Shown here one piece after another: positions 14,601 to 21,728 of a stretch of DNA of 55,989 nt (the stretch's first letter is position 1; the number at the start of each line of letters is the position of its first letter). The DNA is from a virus. The translations under genes and the position numbers were made by a program. The stretch lies in IMG/VR virus record IMGVR_UViG_3300022752_000086, positions 1-55,989 of that record. One strand, written 5' to 3'. Under the pieces are notes generated by a model. The model saw nothing but the letters and a program-made list of their open reading frames with translations. It made no database searches and was not told where the DNA came from.

Positions 14601-17600
14601 TGCTGTTGGAAGACCGTATGTGCCGTCATCCAATAAAAGTATATCTTTATATGTTTCTAAATCACTATCCCACGTTATACCAAATGGATACGCTGGATCT
14701 GTTTCGTCTGTTTGATATCCACCATATAACCATAATGCACAGTTAAAATCAACCTCTGGATCGCACGGCTCCGTTGAATGATATGTCCTAGGAGAAATAC
14801 ACCAAGGTCTAGAATCTCCTGGCCTTCCTGGATCTTTACATGTTTCATATATTTGATTTGCTATAAATGTTCCACCTTTAAAACATACTGGTTTTTCAGA
14901 TGGATTTTGCATTCCAGTTATGCCTTGGGTGATAAACATAGCATATCCTGGTTCTCCACCAAATTCACTGTATCGTTTAAATGGTCTTTTGCCTACTATG
15001 GTATTTTTAATAGTCTCGAATTCAACTTCATTCATCACTCTACAACTAAAACAACCACTATTTACTCCATCGTTCCATAAAGATTTATCTTGACTATAAT
15101 CATAGAATTTTTTATAGTTACTTAAATCTATATTTGTATTGTAATGAAATAAAGCTATTCCTGTTAAACCAGAATTTGATGGTTTTTTATTTCCAGTGTC
15201 TACTCCACCAGGTTCTGTTTCTAATGATTCGTTAAAAATATGATCAAGATATGTTGTTCCTGCACAGCCATATGAATTTAATAGTAAATAAATATTTTCG
15301 TTTCTATCTACAGCAAAGAAAGGTATTTCTACTGCAGAAAGATTTATTTCTTGTTGATTTAATTGTTTATTAAATCTTTCAACTGCACTTGGCAGTCCTT
15401 TCTTTATTAGATTTGTACCAGTATCCGCAGTAATTCCTATAATACCATCATGACCCCATGCATATAATTTATTATTTTTACCAAGAGCTGCAATTGAATA
15501 CGGAGAACATGCTATAAGTTTTGTTTTAACTGTATTTAATTCTAGTGGTTTTGAAACTAATTCTCTATTCAAATTTTTTCTTATCTGCCCGTAAATAGTA
15601 TCATCAAAATCACTTATTCTTGAGTCTCCGCTTATATTATTTAAAGTAACTCCTCGGAAAGATCCCCAAGTATACACATCTCCAGTATCTGTTAATGCTG
15701 CAGTAAAATAATATCCGCATTCTAATTGTATAACTGTTTTATCATTTAATGATTCAGGAACTGTGGATTGGCCATAATTAGGCCAATTATTAAGCGAATC
15801 TGCAGTAGTTCCTGCGCCCCAACATAAAACTTTACCATCATCTGTAAGACCACATGTATGATAACGACCAGTAACAACTCTAACAAATTTTCTATTAGTC
15901 TGTGGTGTATTTAATTGATTAAATGAGTTACTACCCCAGGTTACTATTTTACCATCAATTCTAAGAGCAGCAGCATGTAAACCAGTAGCAGACACATCTA
16001 AAAATTGACCACTTGGTAATGGAAATAATGGAAAGTCGTATTGTTTATAATAATTTGCAGGAGAACCACTACCAAATAAAGTTCTATCAGAACGTTTTAT
16101 TCCTATAAAATAATCATAATTAGGAGTTGGTATTGCTAAATTGTATCGTCTACCAAAATCTGAAAGAATAATAAATTTTTCTCTAGGATTAGCAGTGCCC
16201 AAAGTACCATACCATATATTTGCTTTTCTATCAATTAAATTTTCAAAAACACTCTTAGCAAATGATTTACTATAAAGTTTTGTTTTATCTTTTTTTAGTA
16301 TTGGTATTTTTGTTACAGGATCTAGGGGTGGTGTATTATCTATAAATTGATCACAAGTTTGATAAGCTATGGGTTTTGCTAAAATCAATATATGATTTTC
16401 GCCTATAGCAATATCATCCGCAAACCAATCTTCTATATTATCTGGATTTGTACACTCTGTTTTAGGTGTTCTTATTTGTATTATTTTAGAACCAATAAAT
16501 TCACCCCAACATAACACATTTCCATCTTCCATTATACCACAACTATATTCTGAAGGATATGTTTTACTAGCTAGCTTTATTATTTTTTTTTTTGTTAAAG
16601 AGCCACCACAGTCTAAAGCATCACAAGTAGCTTGTACAAAACTACAATCTGCTCCTGCAGGAAGTGCAAAATATTTAAATCCTAATGCTAAACACTGTTC
16701 TCTAGACAAATTTTGAGTACAAGTAGCACTATTACTAACACCCGTATCATTATTAGTGCCGCATGTACAGCAGGCACCATTTTCTGGTATATCACTTTTA
16801 CAAGACAAATCGTTTCTTCTGTCAGAGCATGATATAGTTTTAAATGAACCACTTAATTGATTGCATTGTTGTTGTGTAATGTAATCATAACAGACTGTAG
16901 AATTTATTTCAGAGGCATCAGTATTACAGAAACAACAAGAACCCATACTCGGAATATATGGATAATTTATTGCCCCTTCAGTTTCAAATAATAGATTTGA
17001 ATCGTTTACAATTACAGTATCTACACCATCATTGAATTTAAAAGTATTTTTACTATACCAATTTTTATCTGTGTTGTCATAATAAAATTGAGAAATACTA
17101 ATATTTGTATTTTGTACAGTTATACCACTACTAGAAGTATTAATATTATCTGTTAAACTTTGTAAAAATAAAGTTATACCTGTATTTTCAATCCAATCGT
17201 AAGTTATTCCAGTATTATAAGTAAAACCAGATAATGATATTGCACTTGATCCACTGGCTCCAATTAATGATTTATTTTGTAAAGATCGTACTGCCGCAGT
17301 ATTAGGTGCCTCTATAACAAAATCATTTCCTTGATACGAAAGAGTAATTCCTACTCCCTCTATAACTTTAAATGTTGTTGTTATACCAACAACACTTTGA
17401 ACTAATAAGAAATTCTGTGTTAGATCAGAAGAAGGAACTGTGCCTCTAAATTCGTAATACTGATTGGCTATAGAACCATAACTAGTCGGAGCAGAACCAG
17501 TATTTCCAGTTAATCCATCTATTATTAATGTAGTACCATCGGGATCATTTAGTGTGATAATAACTTTATCAGAACCGCTTTTTGATAAAGAGCTTATACT

Positions 17601-17744
17601 ATAACCAAAAGGTCCTGTATTTCCTGTTGGGCCAGTGTTACCGGTATTTCCTTGTGGTCCTGGAGGCCCTTGCGGTCCACGTCCTCCTGCTCCACCTGGA
17701 ACATAAATTGTTTGTATTGTGCTATTACCAATATTACTGGGCAT
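2619..17744 (-). CDS. giant 5041-aa collagen-like / Cys-rich / RCC1-repeat virion protein
   Basis: This is a single uninterrupted 15.1-kb frame. Residues 1-50 contain a collagen-like tract (GRGPQGPPGPQGNTGNTGP). Two GSCC/GACC Cys-rich units lie at about 265-305 and 322-366. RCC1-type propeller repeats (pattern aGxYHsxaLxxdGxvxxWGxxxxGQ) start near residue 395. They recur at about 585-695, 1488-1670, 2025-2271, 2986-3140, 3461, 4400-4500, 4756 and 4958-5041. Residues about 3580-3910 contain WD40-like strands (DHFGNLYSGHDNGIIRGWDF). No enzyme domain or membrane segment was recognised. RCC1 and WD40 repeats fold as beta-propellers used for binding. I infer a very long tail-fibre or baseplate-attached surface protein with several propellers. 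It sits between two other collagen-like genes. An A11 homopolymer falls between the Cys-rich units and the first RCC1 repeat. No clear ribosome-binding site is visible before the ATG. Confidence 0.8.
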   Translation of the reverse strand: MPSNIGNSTIQTIYVPGGAGGRGPQGPPGPQGNTGNTGPTGNTGPFGYSISSLSKSGSDKVIITLNDPDGTTLIIDGLTGNTGSAPTSYGSIANQYYEFRGTVPSSDLTQNFLLVQSVVGITTTFKVIEGVGITLSYQGNDFVIEAPNTAAVRSLQNKSLIGASGSSAISLSGFTYNTGITYDWIENTGITLFLQSLTDNINTSSSGITVQNTNISISQFYYDNTDKNWYSKNTFKFNDGVDTVIVNDSNLLFETEGAINYPYIPSMGSCCFCNTDASEINSTVCYDYITQQQCNQLSGSFKTISCSDRRNDLSCKSDIPENGACCTCGTNNDTGVSNSATCTQNLSREQCLALGFKYFALPAGADCSFVQATCDALDCGGSLTKKKIIKLASKTYPSEYSCGIMEDGNVLCWGEFIGSKIIQIRTPKTECTNPDNIEDWFADDIAIGENHILILAKPIAYQTCDQFIDNTPPLDPVTKIPILKKDKTKLYSKSFAKSVFENLIDRKANIWYGTLGTANPREKFIILSDFGRRYNLAIPTPNYDYFIGIKRSDRTLFGSGSPANYYKQYDFPLFPLPSGQFLDVSATGLHAAALRIDGKIVTWGSNSFNQLNTPQTNRKFVRVVTGRYHTCGLTDDGKVLCWGAGTTADSLNNWPNYGQSTVPESLNDKTVIQLECGYYFTAALTDTGDVYTWGSFRGVTLNNISGDSRISDFDDTIYGQIRKNLNRELVSKPLELNTVKTKLIACSPYSIAALGKNNKLYAWGHDGIIGITADTGTNLIKKGLPSAVERFNKQLNQQEINLSAVEIPFFAVDRNENIYLLLNSYGCAGTTYLDHIFNESLETEPGGVDTGNKKPSNSGLTGIALFHYNTNIDLSNYKKFYDYSQDKSLWNDGVNSGCFSCRVMNEVEFETIKNTIVGKRPFKRYSEFGGEPGYAMFITQGITGMQNPSEKPVCFKGGTFIANQIYETCKDPGRPGDSRPWCISPRTYHSTEPCDPEVDFNCALWLYGGYQTDETDPAYPFGITWDSDLETYKDILLLDDGTYGLPTAENPERLDDDGNPIKKPLSGCSNLYGCRKGASHYRSIIWKANNRTCINCISGDECDFVDLNLAYITRGSGFTGLTAQQFLGSNHCFYKETQQYVWQTEDNKTQLFPIFKNINPCADLDSDQNLTNDEDDLLGCSKQILKEQLILKFDQSTFTRVDEVASYPSIQSTVIENNVFCSNRPTKDPLWTSRQYAFDGLFNICEKTKNEIVEKYYEPRFIKQEITNLLTSGNMAYYTMKPDLFFMNDYSKLQNYTILTSTTASDKNYVLNKMYSGESGEILLINRNGGYLRTWNNSELIVINKDRYGNDVSPFACDPYTTLTNRDPAFSSDLYCGAWPNGILSRRILAATLGHRHGMYIVASDECLHDNGITFDTSPACSKGYIMAIPNGTGFTGLNGPVSDTKKQSEFWKAVIASKGPENPFFSIKNSNEPLFIDTISRNINRYQASSGFYHSCIIADEELTIGDISYNPGDVICWGVGIPKKPQTSFSFDQAKSITYSNENDYAIEVSCGHFHTLVLQNTNERKNLVAYGAGTLTQNDLNAKKYDFGQSIIPERVKQIEQYIKFIGSGPFYNGVIYSLAPNRYGYIGWGYGTSENSWIKTKQFSKKVVDFSLGDEHVVILFEDGTVDCLCDNNYNGVCDISTDPILQNKKFKHVYAKGNLTLAIDKDDSPYVFGDIKDNIESIPPELTNLERGRIIKKISAGKEHSLVLKGYVDDVLGVGDIIGFGNDPVLTEYPSPDIKWLKTGSASNTTIAVIDTPYKQLKIYGDGKNEPYINEKIYKTDLIGTTGISTKPIEWLLSHYGSLEDPTLKEYLQFIRREKLKDPNNTGYSCRDIAADGFRGIAIKTIPDIKWNNNDIGYFSRVVPWGFRYKTQPRNLNLLFEKVKLVVDPNNGDMFAIRVLPVEVLTNTLGTAVKIEKYYIKVGDDDSPFVKYDENWISYGYNQNETLGTRIENDIAYKNLYQYSAGIVLDGDLYEFTSFKEMSMGRWHTIGIINDPPIDGVASPIDYLPYVWGDPDIEENYGQIGLPLADDGIPLRFRSISANNYHNVGILYKGPYDIGRTIAGVEYEDYQVYCWGAEIYGSEISNTVNYGQTQPPLINGKPIKAKQVSAGLYHSMALTETGEAYAWGAGSEKDAIANAKQSNPHYGQSVIPTDELKKKYNFIYLSAGDYHSGGIRPDGSLILWGDNRSNQCNEVYSKTNKFTKINCANQYTIGLTEDGIVYGWGFGSSESLATVPIISPGQRNPGYSVLSAFPPRETIGVSNFNEHTNAKMDSDIGNIVGENNIVIAKDQETVLLPSSGSDAEIEQDTLDTWGDTTFSATEFFEEIFVADYRPIYYNFSYPINRELSIFLNYGSGYINRPNIKYDDAKIYQFIDGHGLNAGFDYQKYLNNQSDITKLTPYPLSRIDGITGIPLPIFADFGSAYKNKNYNRGIAVTHGPSDSEFDYPSYRPITTIVDETTGETTVTRRDPDKWSVNPLGFFKNTQRDGYYGIGPTQFFMIQESDVIDGATAFTFYCNTPRDHYKWHAIFKESILDGSLDPNELSFGIGQYKSNNRFPIDFKPGYKSQFGINWGFAKDDTTGQLIIKEYDWLDAYSFALGWNPNTNERVDYFDLHHNIWASDSNLKKSLPECSDCILLNDIKKGFTPLESISGRFGYNVYTLNMDASNHHASARGMIKVCGKLDIADPRVKPWVKILNSFNECGDPCNIDETDTNSRNSCKEYLIDTTALFGSMFYANTEASYPLEYTDHASEFSTLSDAIPTKYIWNDFTREVVVVEGGETKIVEINIENDGKALDFIDLRDIIPEQNQAVSDKGDQKLADGFFNRKGYLNRLHFPKWLKLKYFWKSDNLCDDDINCKGRPNPYIENKYIFRFRPDKNDSLWVCFNVYGNYNWGDNSQGQLGDIEKIEGRDLRKQTYKEKPWIPAFLNANISPEFVGTRTAPISCGMYHTVYDFSEVNKKSYKTFFNPYSNIQAIYAHTHNFISDPDRPDIFSSDNFYLPVQTIKYSPLKPIESGIYIQSIPCAYRIQGKTYLTAGENSENESTENIGGEGAKFIETSNSKFGHRVYAAGNKHNFASLISDANNYVAFTWGGAEFQGRGMTGIATIELPEDQIQDCANRLGLTADNNLRLFPNCCKDVFGGISYAYGDPNPQGRYLGGIELYDQNDHSAESWIRDQRRNQCLQDPCPCYNSCATDCDCQYCDSALEDCYNSEWYTKDNRVDGKWRPCSERRPECGEPGAQTLSFEDANINCRACLLNDYRHVNIEHVSTRADHNIILTRDPERDYPPDYNQYIEAQIYDGSNKVKLLSWEDNRGVTLFNGAVAAGLFPTVYGPLNTYFAKYQNFIVVGGQNEYGQVSLPPQNKANKSLDIKYQKYDDFVLKMEGVTASFCSVFGPGYGNGDLSQTSTSLDDYQLITASAGKYHNVYAGYFGLRQNKVPSNILLNVTVPLYYGNSATRNTSDGYNIPENIEQQRGTLKGFTYSLYDQNIVVWGATYAKQDELPEELIPQTTAKSIFDASFEAIFNTPFENKEIKNIDWSFDQKYLLISMNNLDSGEVVVLDANDMIQDKKITVIKSIKTSSPIIKAKWAFPSSRRLIIATSNTITTHRLTEKSKKVMKFILRLESINSETGQIISRITQNTQPIDLEALRYFNRIILTCKQYNTSVNIAFHFYAKEREQLKRFKYIVRLSRDTLFRENETLAELYNHPTNNSLRMEGNLFVVDENDNIIGIPSTIINDIDDGSVTISNTWNMDDIRLESDTPYETQSYSRTFSNTITDFICSKNGKCEIFVGFNTGDILEIDPSNPDNDLLLDSLQYTNVIGYNYPKSKVTVLESDHFGNLYSGHDNGIIRGWDFDNKLIWVSFAKASTKNTTIFDYNKEPIGSITSLSAAIPTTPSDLTSMDPPVLWSATRSVENSNLFNKKMKIRITELSELSNGQKQFEVFYEISDPVHIAWIENVWFKGFLDRYDYCESTGWDPIKNCDVYLLTDSEFIWNYWSSYFKYSIGGQTRFIKLFLELKPLIGALVDLKNQYRAQSSLPNKKLLFKFKAYNFLKISQPNVFGNYIPYCFNKNNETKYEYLFDNIDSFKQIRDDGLLGQTLTIDSGYLFGNFNNTYDTQFVSYEKEGIKEYYKNNTDVELLQLYEDSNILAQCGSCYRNINISRIGVISQNYSERIAFTRTGPGLFKWFITNIGIPDRHSSELYDSPYFNLEGKNYNSSDTNGLDISNINTRDKSKDDTEEIIKIQSAIKHPLSPSYDIKRNKMFYFTIGTDNDVRITSYDPSNNDNNPKWNLIYPGVRNLDGTPDRSKAIIDGTWNTEASHIALIHKDGTLKIIDPFNRFALVTPIDSISGTNIIKLQAGDEHTCLLYKDEIEQQNKILCWGNNSDNQCVWPKTAYEINKLFVNDTEIEEIWAGGYHNCISTNQNSYLSGVDRYMKTPLCWGRNTHGQTEIPNVNVIDMSLGREFTAWLDPQVRDTGCSSQVSDRGGIRIKGNLQQFVKDRATTSYSGDNRSGIIFGNAYKHLAAGTTHVVGFKYYNDECAGSTLTWTFAYDNFGIKYDCLDTPGWSEGVPTNIVDYINTLSTGTAVIRKEIEGMNPVYSFGDNTYQQSVPFYEFDTKQLRNSSKYLLNAYTDGRKWGWSYYSTASVDGEPNVDSFYGLSPNTSFRAGVINNYPLGINAGGYFNATVWRDTFEREIWHTYPYMPSSNVHDVLFGWGDNRYEQLSFQKKFATYNSLVANPMSEGPIITLGKSHIPVLTRTYDTNYQSILVLSDQRVIGLGATLEKQTDFAPVFTDATIGNGYALYLTDLGLVLPQISYNRQWIGPGIPQYLYDLSRGGQIGGCSINPYSSYIRSFRSIREVVAGVDQAMFITNEGKVFPVICLSGGAPSYFNDITSNQFSMNTVPAQWYNYSISTLGFGLYHISALSTKGKVYTYGVVPTYRFSGQYRQSVIPPSLEINSSIKYMNTGKYHTNAMSIRIAESGEIVRRLWSYGKSVSI
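16583..16593 (-). repeat. A11 homopolymer in the coding strand of the 5041-aa gene
   Basis: Eleven T on the plus strand are eleven A on the coding strand, spanning the codons ACA AAA AAA AAA ATA at about residue 383. The tract sits between the Cys-rich units and the first RCC1 repeat. Loss of one A gives TAA TAA at once. Gain of one A gives TAG five codons later. Such runs are known sites of polymerase slippage. Whether slippage is used here is inference. Confidence 0.85.
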
Positions 17745-17774
17745 ACTATAATAGTAGTTATATTAAATTAATTA

Positions 17775-20603
17775 TCACAGTTTTGGTAATTTCCATATTT
17801 TACTCTGTGAAGGATATCGTTCATCACAACGCAAAATTCTTATAGGTCTTAATTTATTTTTTTGTTGTCTGCTAGATTTATTAGTAGTATAATAGTCTAT
17901 ATTTCCTGTTTCTGATATTCCTATATCGAATGCCACAGTACCAGAAGCAGGAACTACTGCATCCTCATATTTTCCTTCTTCTTTAGTGTAATCAAATGAT
18001 CCTGTAGATGTCCAATAATTTCCATTTAATGGCTGATAACCTTTTTCTAATAGTGCTAGATTTATATTAAAATCTGCAGTATTGAGAGTTTTTGCTGCAA
18101 TAAATGCCATTTCATCATGACTTGGAACAAACCAATCAGAAAGGTATATTGGATTTCCAGTAATACCTTGATTTTCTGAAGTTATTCCTGTTGATAGTTG
18201 ATCGATAATATTAAATATATTAGGAGTAGACGGCATATATCCTGTCATTCCTAATGAAGTAGCTTTCAAAGAATACATAGCTCTTAAAGAATTATATAAT
18301 CCATTAGATCTAAACCAATTTCCGTGTAATGAATAATGAGATTTATTGAATACTTTTGATTCTCCTAATGGTTCATATCCTAAAATATCATAACAACTTT
18401 TAAAGTTTTCGTTTATAAACTCTAAATTATCAGATAAGGTAGAACCAGTAACCCCACGATACCAATATCCTTCATTATAATTTATAATATCATTTATATA
18501 AGAAATCCCTCGATATTCTATTTCAGAGTATACACCAAAATTTGTTATTGGTCCCCATGAAGAGTATCCATTCAATCCCCAGTGAAAGGTATTATACATA
18601 GTAGTTTCTGTTAAAGGATTTTTTACAGTATAATTACCATCAGTAGAAATATCATTAGGATAAACAATAATCAGATAACCACCAGCATCTTCTTGACAAG
18701 AAATATCAACCATATTAGCTTCTGGTTCTAGTTCTGAAGTAAACAGCGATGATTGAAATTTAGTTTCTGTTGTAAATGCGTAATTATTCTTTGAAAATAA
18801 AGAAGAACATCCTAATATTTTGCTAATACCTGGAGTAAATCGCCCAACTATTACGCCTCCACCAAATTCATTTCCTGGAAGCAGTCCTTCTGTATTTGTT
18901 GAACTACAGATATCATCTGCACTACAAATAACATTATTACATGTTTTATTATAGCCTGTAAAAATTCCCCCAGAATTTATACAATTTGCATATGTTAATT
19001 GTTGGCAAGAACCATCAATACAGCATGCACCAGTAGAACCAGAGCATATACTAATACCATTTGTGATACATTTAGAGAAATTTCCGTGATAAAAACCGCC
19101 ATTGGCTATACATTCTGAATTAGATAACTGAAAACAGTTTCCTGTACCATCACAACATGCACCAGTAAATATATCCAAAGAACAATCAACATCAGCACAC
19201 GACAAATTAGTTCCACCAAATTTTGCAACTATTCCTGGAACATTATTAAACTGTAAACAATCAGAACATAGTATATCATCATGGCATACTATAGCAATAC
19301 CATTATTAATACAGCATGGTCCTTTTTGATTACAAACAAATTGTCCTGTAGATCCGCATGTTGTTCCCGAACCATGAAAATAACCATAACAATCGTTTAC
19401 ACTACGTAATTCACATGTTCCATCATTTTTACAACATGCACCCAATTCATTAGAATTTACTGCGGAAGAAGAATAAAAAATATTTTCTTCTGTTGGTTTT
19501 ATTGTGCCACCAGGACCAAGCATTGAAGTATCGGTGCATGTTGGCGTGTAACCAAAAGCTAAACATTTAGCATCAGAATTAATGTATTTGCTTGTAGCTA
19601 ATGCAATACTAGAAATAAAATTAATAACAATTAAACTAGAACAAGTAGTTCCTTGAATATCAGAACAGAATCCAATTTGTTTTGTGCTATTTCTTGATAA
19701 TCTATTAAAAAATGGACTGATTCCTTGGGTAAACCAACCAATGTCAGATTCAGTCGTTCTTGTTTTAATAGTATGTGCAATATCAAAACTTCCAGGTTCA
19801 GTTGGACTGTTTCCTTTTGCATTTTCTACGTATAGTGTAAAAGAACCAAAGCCAAATTGAAACGCATCTTTGGTGTTGTATATCATTACACTTGTTAATA
19901 ATCCTGGATTTCCTCCATTATTCATATCTAAGTGAATGGCTTTTAATAGCGGTTTATTGGATGAAGGTTTAGGATTAATTGCTATTCTTAAGCCAGTAGA
20001 TAAATTTCCAAGTGTTTGAACATAATCGTCATAATAACTGGAGTCTGTGTGTGGATATGAGGTAGTATTATTAATTTCATTTGCTTGAACAAATAAAGTA
20101 GCAAATCCTCTAGTAATACCAACCAGAGTTCCGGAACCATTTAAAAATTTTACAATGTTATTATTTTTATTTGCACTACCACTAACACTAACCGATGTTG
20201 TTGACGGATTTGCTGTTACTATTACTTTAGAACCAACAGTTCTTACAGTTTGTCCTTCAAATTTTATAGGTCTCAGATTTATTATCGGTTTAATACCACT
20301 TAAATCTACAGAATGTACTAAACTAATTCCAGATCCTACAGTTACAGCATCTGCAAGATATACTGCTGGTCCTGTTTTTCCTTTTGCTATACCTGATGCT
20401 GCAGCAGAAGTTCCGTCTGAAAAATTATTCCAGAGAGACATACCAAATAAAGATATTCCCACTAAATGTGGACCAGTATCTCCCGTTGGACCCGGAGAAC
20501 CAATAAATCCTATATTTCCAGTAGGACCAGTAGGACCAGTATTACCTATTCCTCTAGATCTTAATCTATCAATTATACCAGAACCGATATAGTTTTTTGC
20601 CAC
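17775..20603 (-). CDS. 942-aa collagen-like, Cys-rich fibre protein with DUF1566/C-type-lectin-like C-terminus
   Basis: The start is GTG at 20603, three bases after the stop of the preceding gene; no in-frame ATG lies nearby. Residues about 18-45 are collagen-like (GNTGPTGPTG and following). Four Cys-rich units (GACC/GPCC...C...C...G...C) lie at about 386-418, 424-469, 476-508 and 522-554. The C-terminal region (about 815-935) has DWFVPSHDEM, then NGNYWTSTGSF, then a closing KLRPIRILRC. That order matches DUF1566 / Fib_succ_major-type domains, which adopt a C-type-lectin-like fold. These domains bind ligands at bacterial or phage surfaces. I infer a trimeric fibre whose tip carries a lectin-like knob for host recognition. 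It is the middle member of a run of three collagen-like/Cys-rich genes. Confidence 0.75.
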   Translation of the reverse strand: MAKNYIGSGIIDRLRSRGIGNTGPTGPTGNIGFIGSPGPTGDTGPHLVGISLFGMSLWNNFSDGTSAAASGIAKGKTGPAVYLADAVTVGSGISLVHSVDLSGIKPIINLRPIKFEGQTVRTVGSKVIVTANPSTTSVSVSGSANKNNNIVKFLNGSGTLVGITRGFATLFVQANEINNTTSYPHTDSSYYDDYVQTLGNLSTGLRIAINPKPSSNKPLLKAIHLDMNNGGNPGLLTSVMIYNTKDAFQFGFGSFTLYVENAKGNSPTEPGSFDIAHTIKTRTTESDIGWFTQGISPFFNRLSRNSTKQIGFCSDIQGTTCSSLIVINFISSIALATSKYINSDAKCLAFGYTPTCTDTSMLGPGGTIKPTEENIFYSSSAVNSNELGACCKNDGTCELRSVNDCYGYFHGSGTTCGSTGQFVCNQKGPCCINNGIAIVCHDDILCSDCLQFNNVPGIVAKFGGTNLSCADVDCSLDIFTGACCDGTGNCFQLSNSECIANGGFYHGNFSKCITNGISICSGSTGACCIDGSCQQLTYANCINSGGIFTGYNKTCNNVICSADDICSSTNTEGLLPGNEFGGGVIVGRFTPGISKILGCSSLFSKNNYAFTTETKFQSSLFTSELEPEANMVDISCQEDAGGYLIIVYPNDISTDGNYTVKNPLTETTMYNTFHWGLNGYSSWGPITNFGVYSEIEYRGISYINDIINYNEGYWYRGVTGSTLSDNLEFINENFKSCYDILGYEPLGESKVFNKSHYSLHGNWFRSNGLYNSLRAMYSLKATSLGMTGYMPSTPNIFNIIDQLSTGITSENQGITGNPIYLSDWFVPSHDEMAFIAAKTLNTADFNINLALLEKGYQPLNGNYWTSTGSFDYTKEEGKYEDAVVPASGTVAFDIGISETGNIDYYTTNKSSRQQKNKLRPIRILRCDERYPSQSKIWKLPKL

Positions 20604-20606
20604 GTA

Positions 20607-21716
20607 TTATAGTCCTATTCTGGTCTTTATTAATGCTATATCGCTTTCTATCTGAGTAATTTTAGTTTCTAAATCCGTAATATTTCCAAGAACCATAGTT
20701 CCACCAACTTCTAATTGATCTATAGCCAATTGTGTTGGTACAGTTACTCTAGTTAATGGTGCTTTATTTAACCAATATTTCATTAAAGTTCCATCTGATA
20801 GTCTTTCTGGTGTTTTTATTGGTAAAGTAAAATCCGTAATTGATGATCCAATTATTTGAAATGTTATTGAACCTATAGTGCAATAACCATTGTATATGGG
20901 CAATGAACTGGATGTTCTGCTTATTTTAACAGTAGTTCCAGAAGCAGATATAACAGCACCTATAGAACCATTACCTGATGGATTATTTTGTGTTACTGTT
21001 GAACCAACAACTATAGAACCAATATTTGCAGAAGACGCCATTGTCAGTTCAACATAATGAACTCCACTCTTAACACCAAACTGAGAATATAATATAGGAT
21101 TTTCGGATACAGTTAACATCTGGTTTGGTTTTGATAAATCTATATAATTTTCTCCAGGATTTCCGGAGGTTTGTACTAAAGTACCTACAGATTCTTCTCC
21201 TAATTGTAGCTGGGCAGCATTACCCATTTGATAACCCATATAATTTACAACTACACCATTAAATTCTCCATGTTTAGCTACTTGTATAACAGGCTTTACT
21301 ATAGCAATATTTGATCCAGTTGGTATTGCTACTTCTCCTGTCAATCCACCAGGAACAGTCCAATCTAAAAATAATATATCAATAAACGTATCTTCAGTAC
21401 TTGGGATAGCACTTAAACGAGAAGTCGGATAATTTATAGATCCATGTACTACTACATTATATTTGTTACCAGATATACTCTCAACAACACCAAATACTTC
21501 AGCATTTGCTTCCAAATTTGCCTGAGATCTATAATAAGTTTCATCATTGGGATTGTATCGTATACAATCACCAGCAGCAATTGAAGGATCTACGTTATAA
21601 TTTCCAGCACCACTACCATCTAGAGTCACTACCATTCTACTTGATGGTTGTTGTAGTACAACAGTTGGAGTGAATATTCTTGCGTTTTGTGATGAAGACG
21701 ATCTATTAGTACTCAT
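20607..21716 (-). CDS. 369-aa probable fibre/tail structural protein with C-terminal coiled coil
   Basis: The gene has a good ribosome-binding site (AGAGGAAAT just before the ATG) and a 12-base gap from the 802-aa gene upstream. The sequence is rich in Gly, Ser, Thr and beta-branched residues. A segment around residues 70-80 (AEVFGVVESISG) closely resembles one in the 802-aa neighbour (NAEVFGVVIGED), which suggests a shared beta-domain. The last 25 residues form heptad-like ITDLETKITQIESDIALIK, a probable trimeric coiled coil. The 435-aa protein at 47206-48513 has a similar SDIALMKGR segment. No catalytic motif was seen. I infer a fibre shaft or connector; the family was not recognised. Confidence 0.6.
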   Translation of the reverse strand: MSTNRSSSSQNARIFTPTVVLQQPSSRMVVTLDGSGAGNYNVDPSIAAGDCIRYNPNDETYYRSQANLEANAEVFGVVESISGNKYNVVVHGSINYPTSRLSAIPSTEDTFIDILFLDWTVPGGLTGEVAIPTGSNIAIVKPVIQVAKHGEFNGVVVNYMGYQMGNAAQLQLGEESVGTLVQTSGNPGENYIDLSKPNQMLTVSENPILYSQFGVKSGVHYVELTMASSANIGSIVVGSTVTQNNPSGNGSIGAVISASGTTVKISRTSSSLPIYNGYCTIGSITFQIIGSSITDFTLPIKTPERLSDGTLMKYWLNKAPLTRVTVPTQLAIDQLEVGGTMVLGNITDLETKITQIESDIALIKTRIGL

Positions 21717-21728
21717 ATTTCCTCTTTA

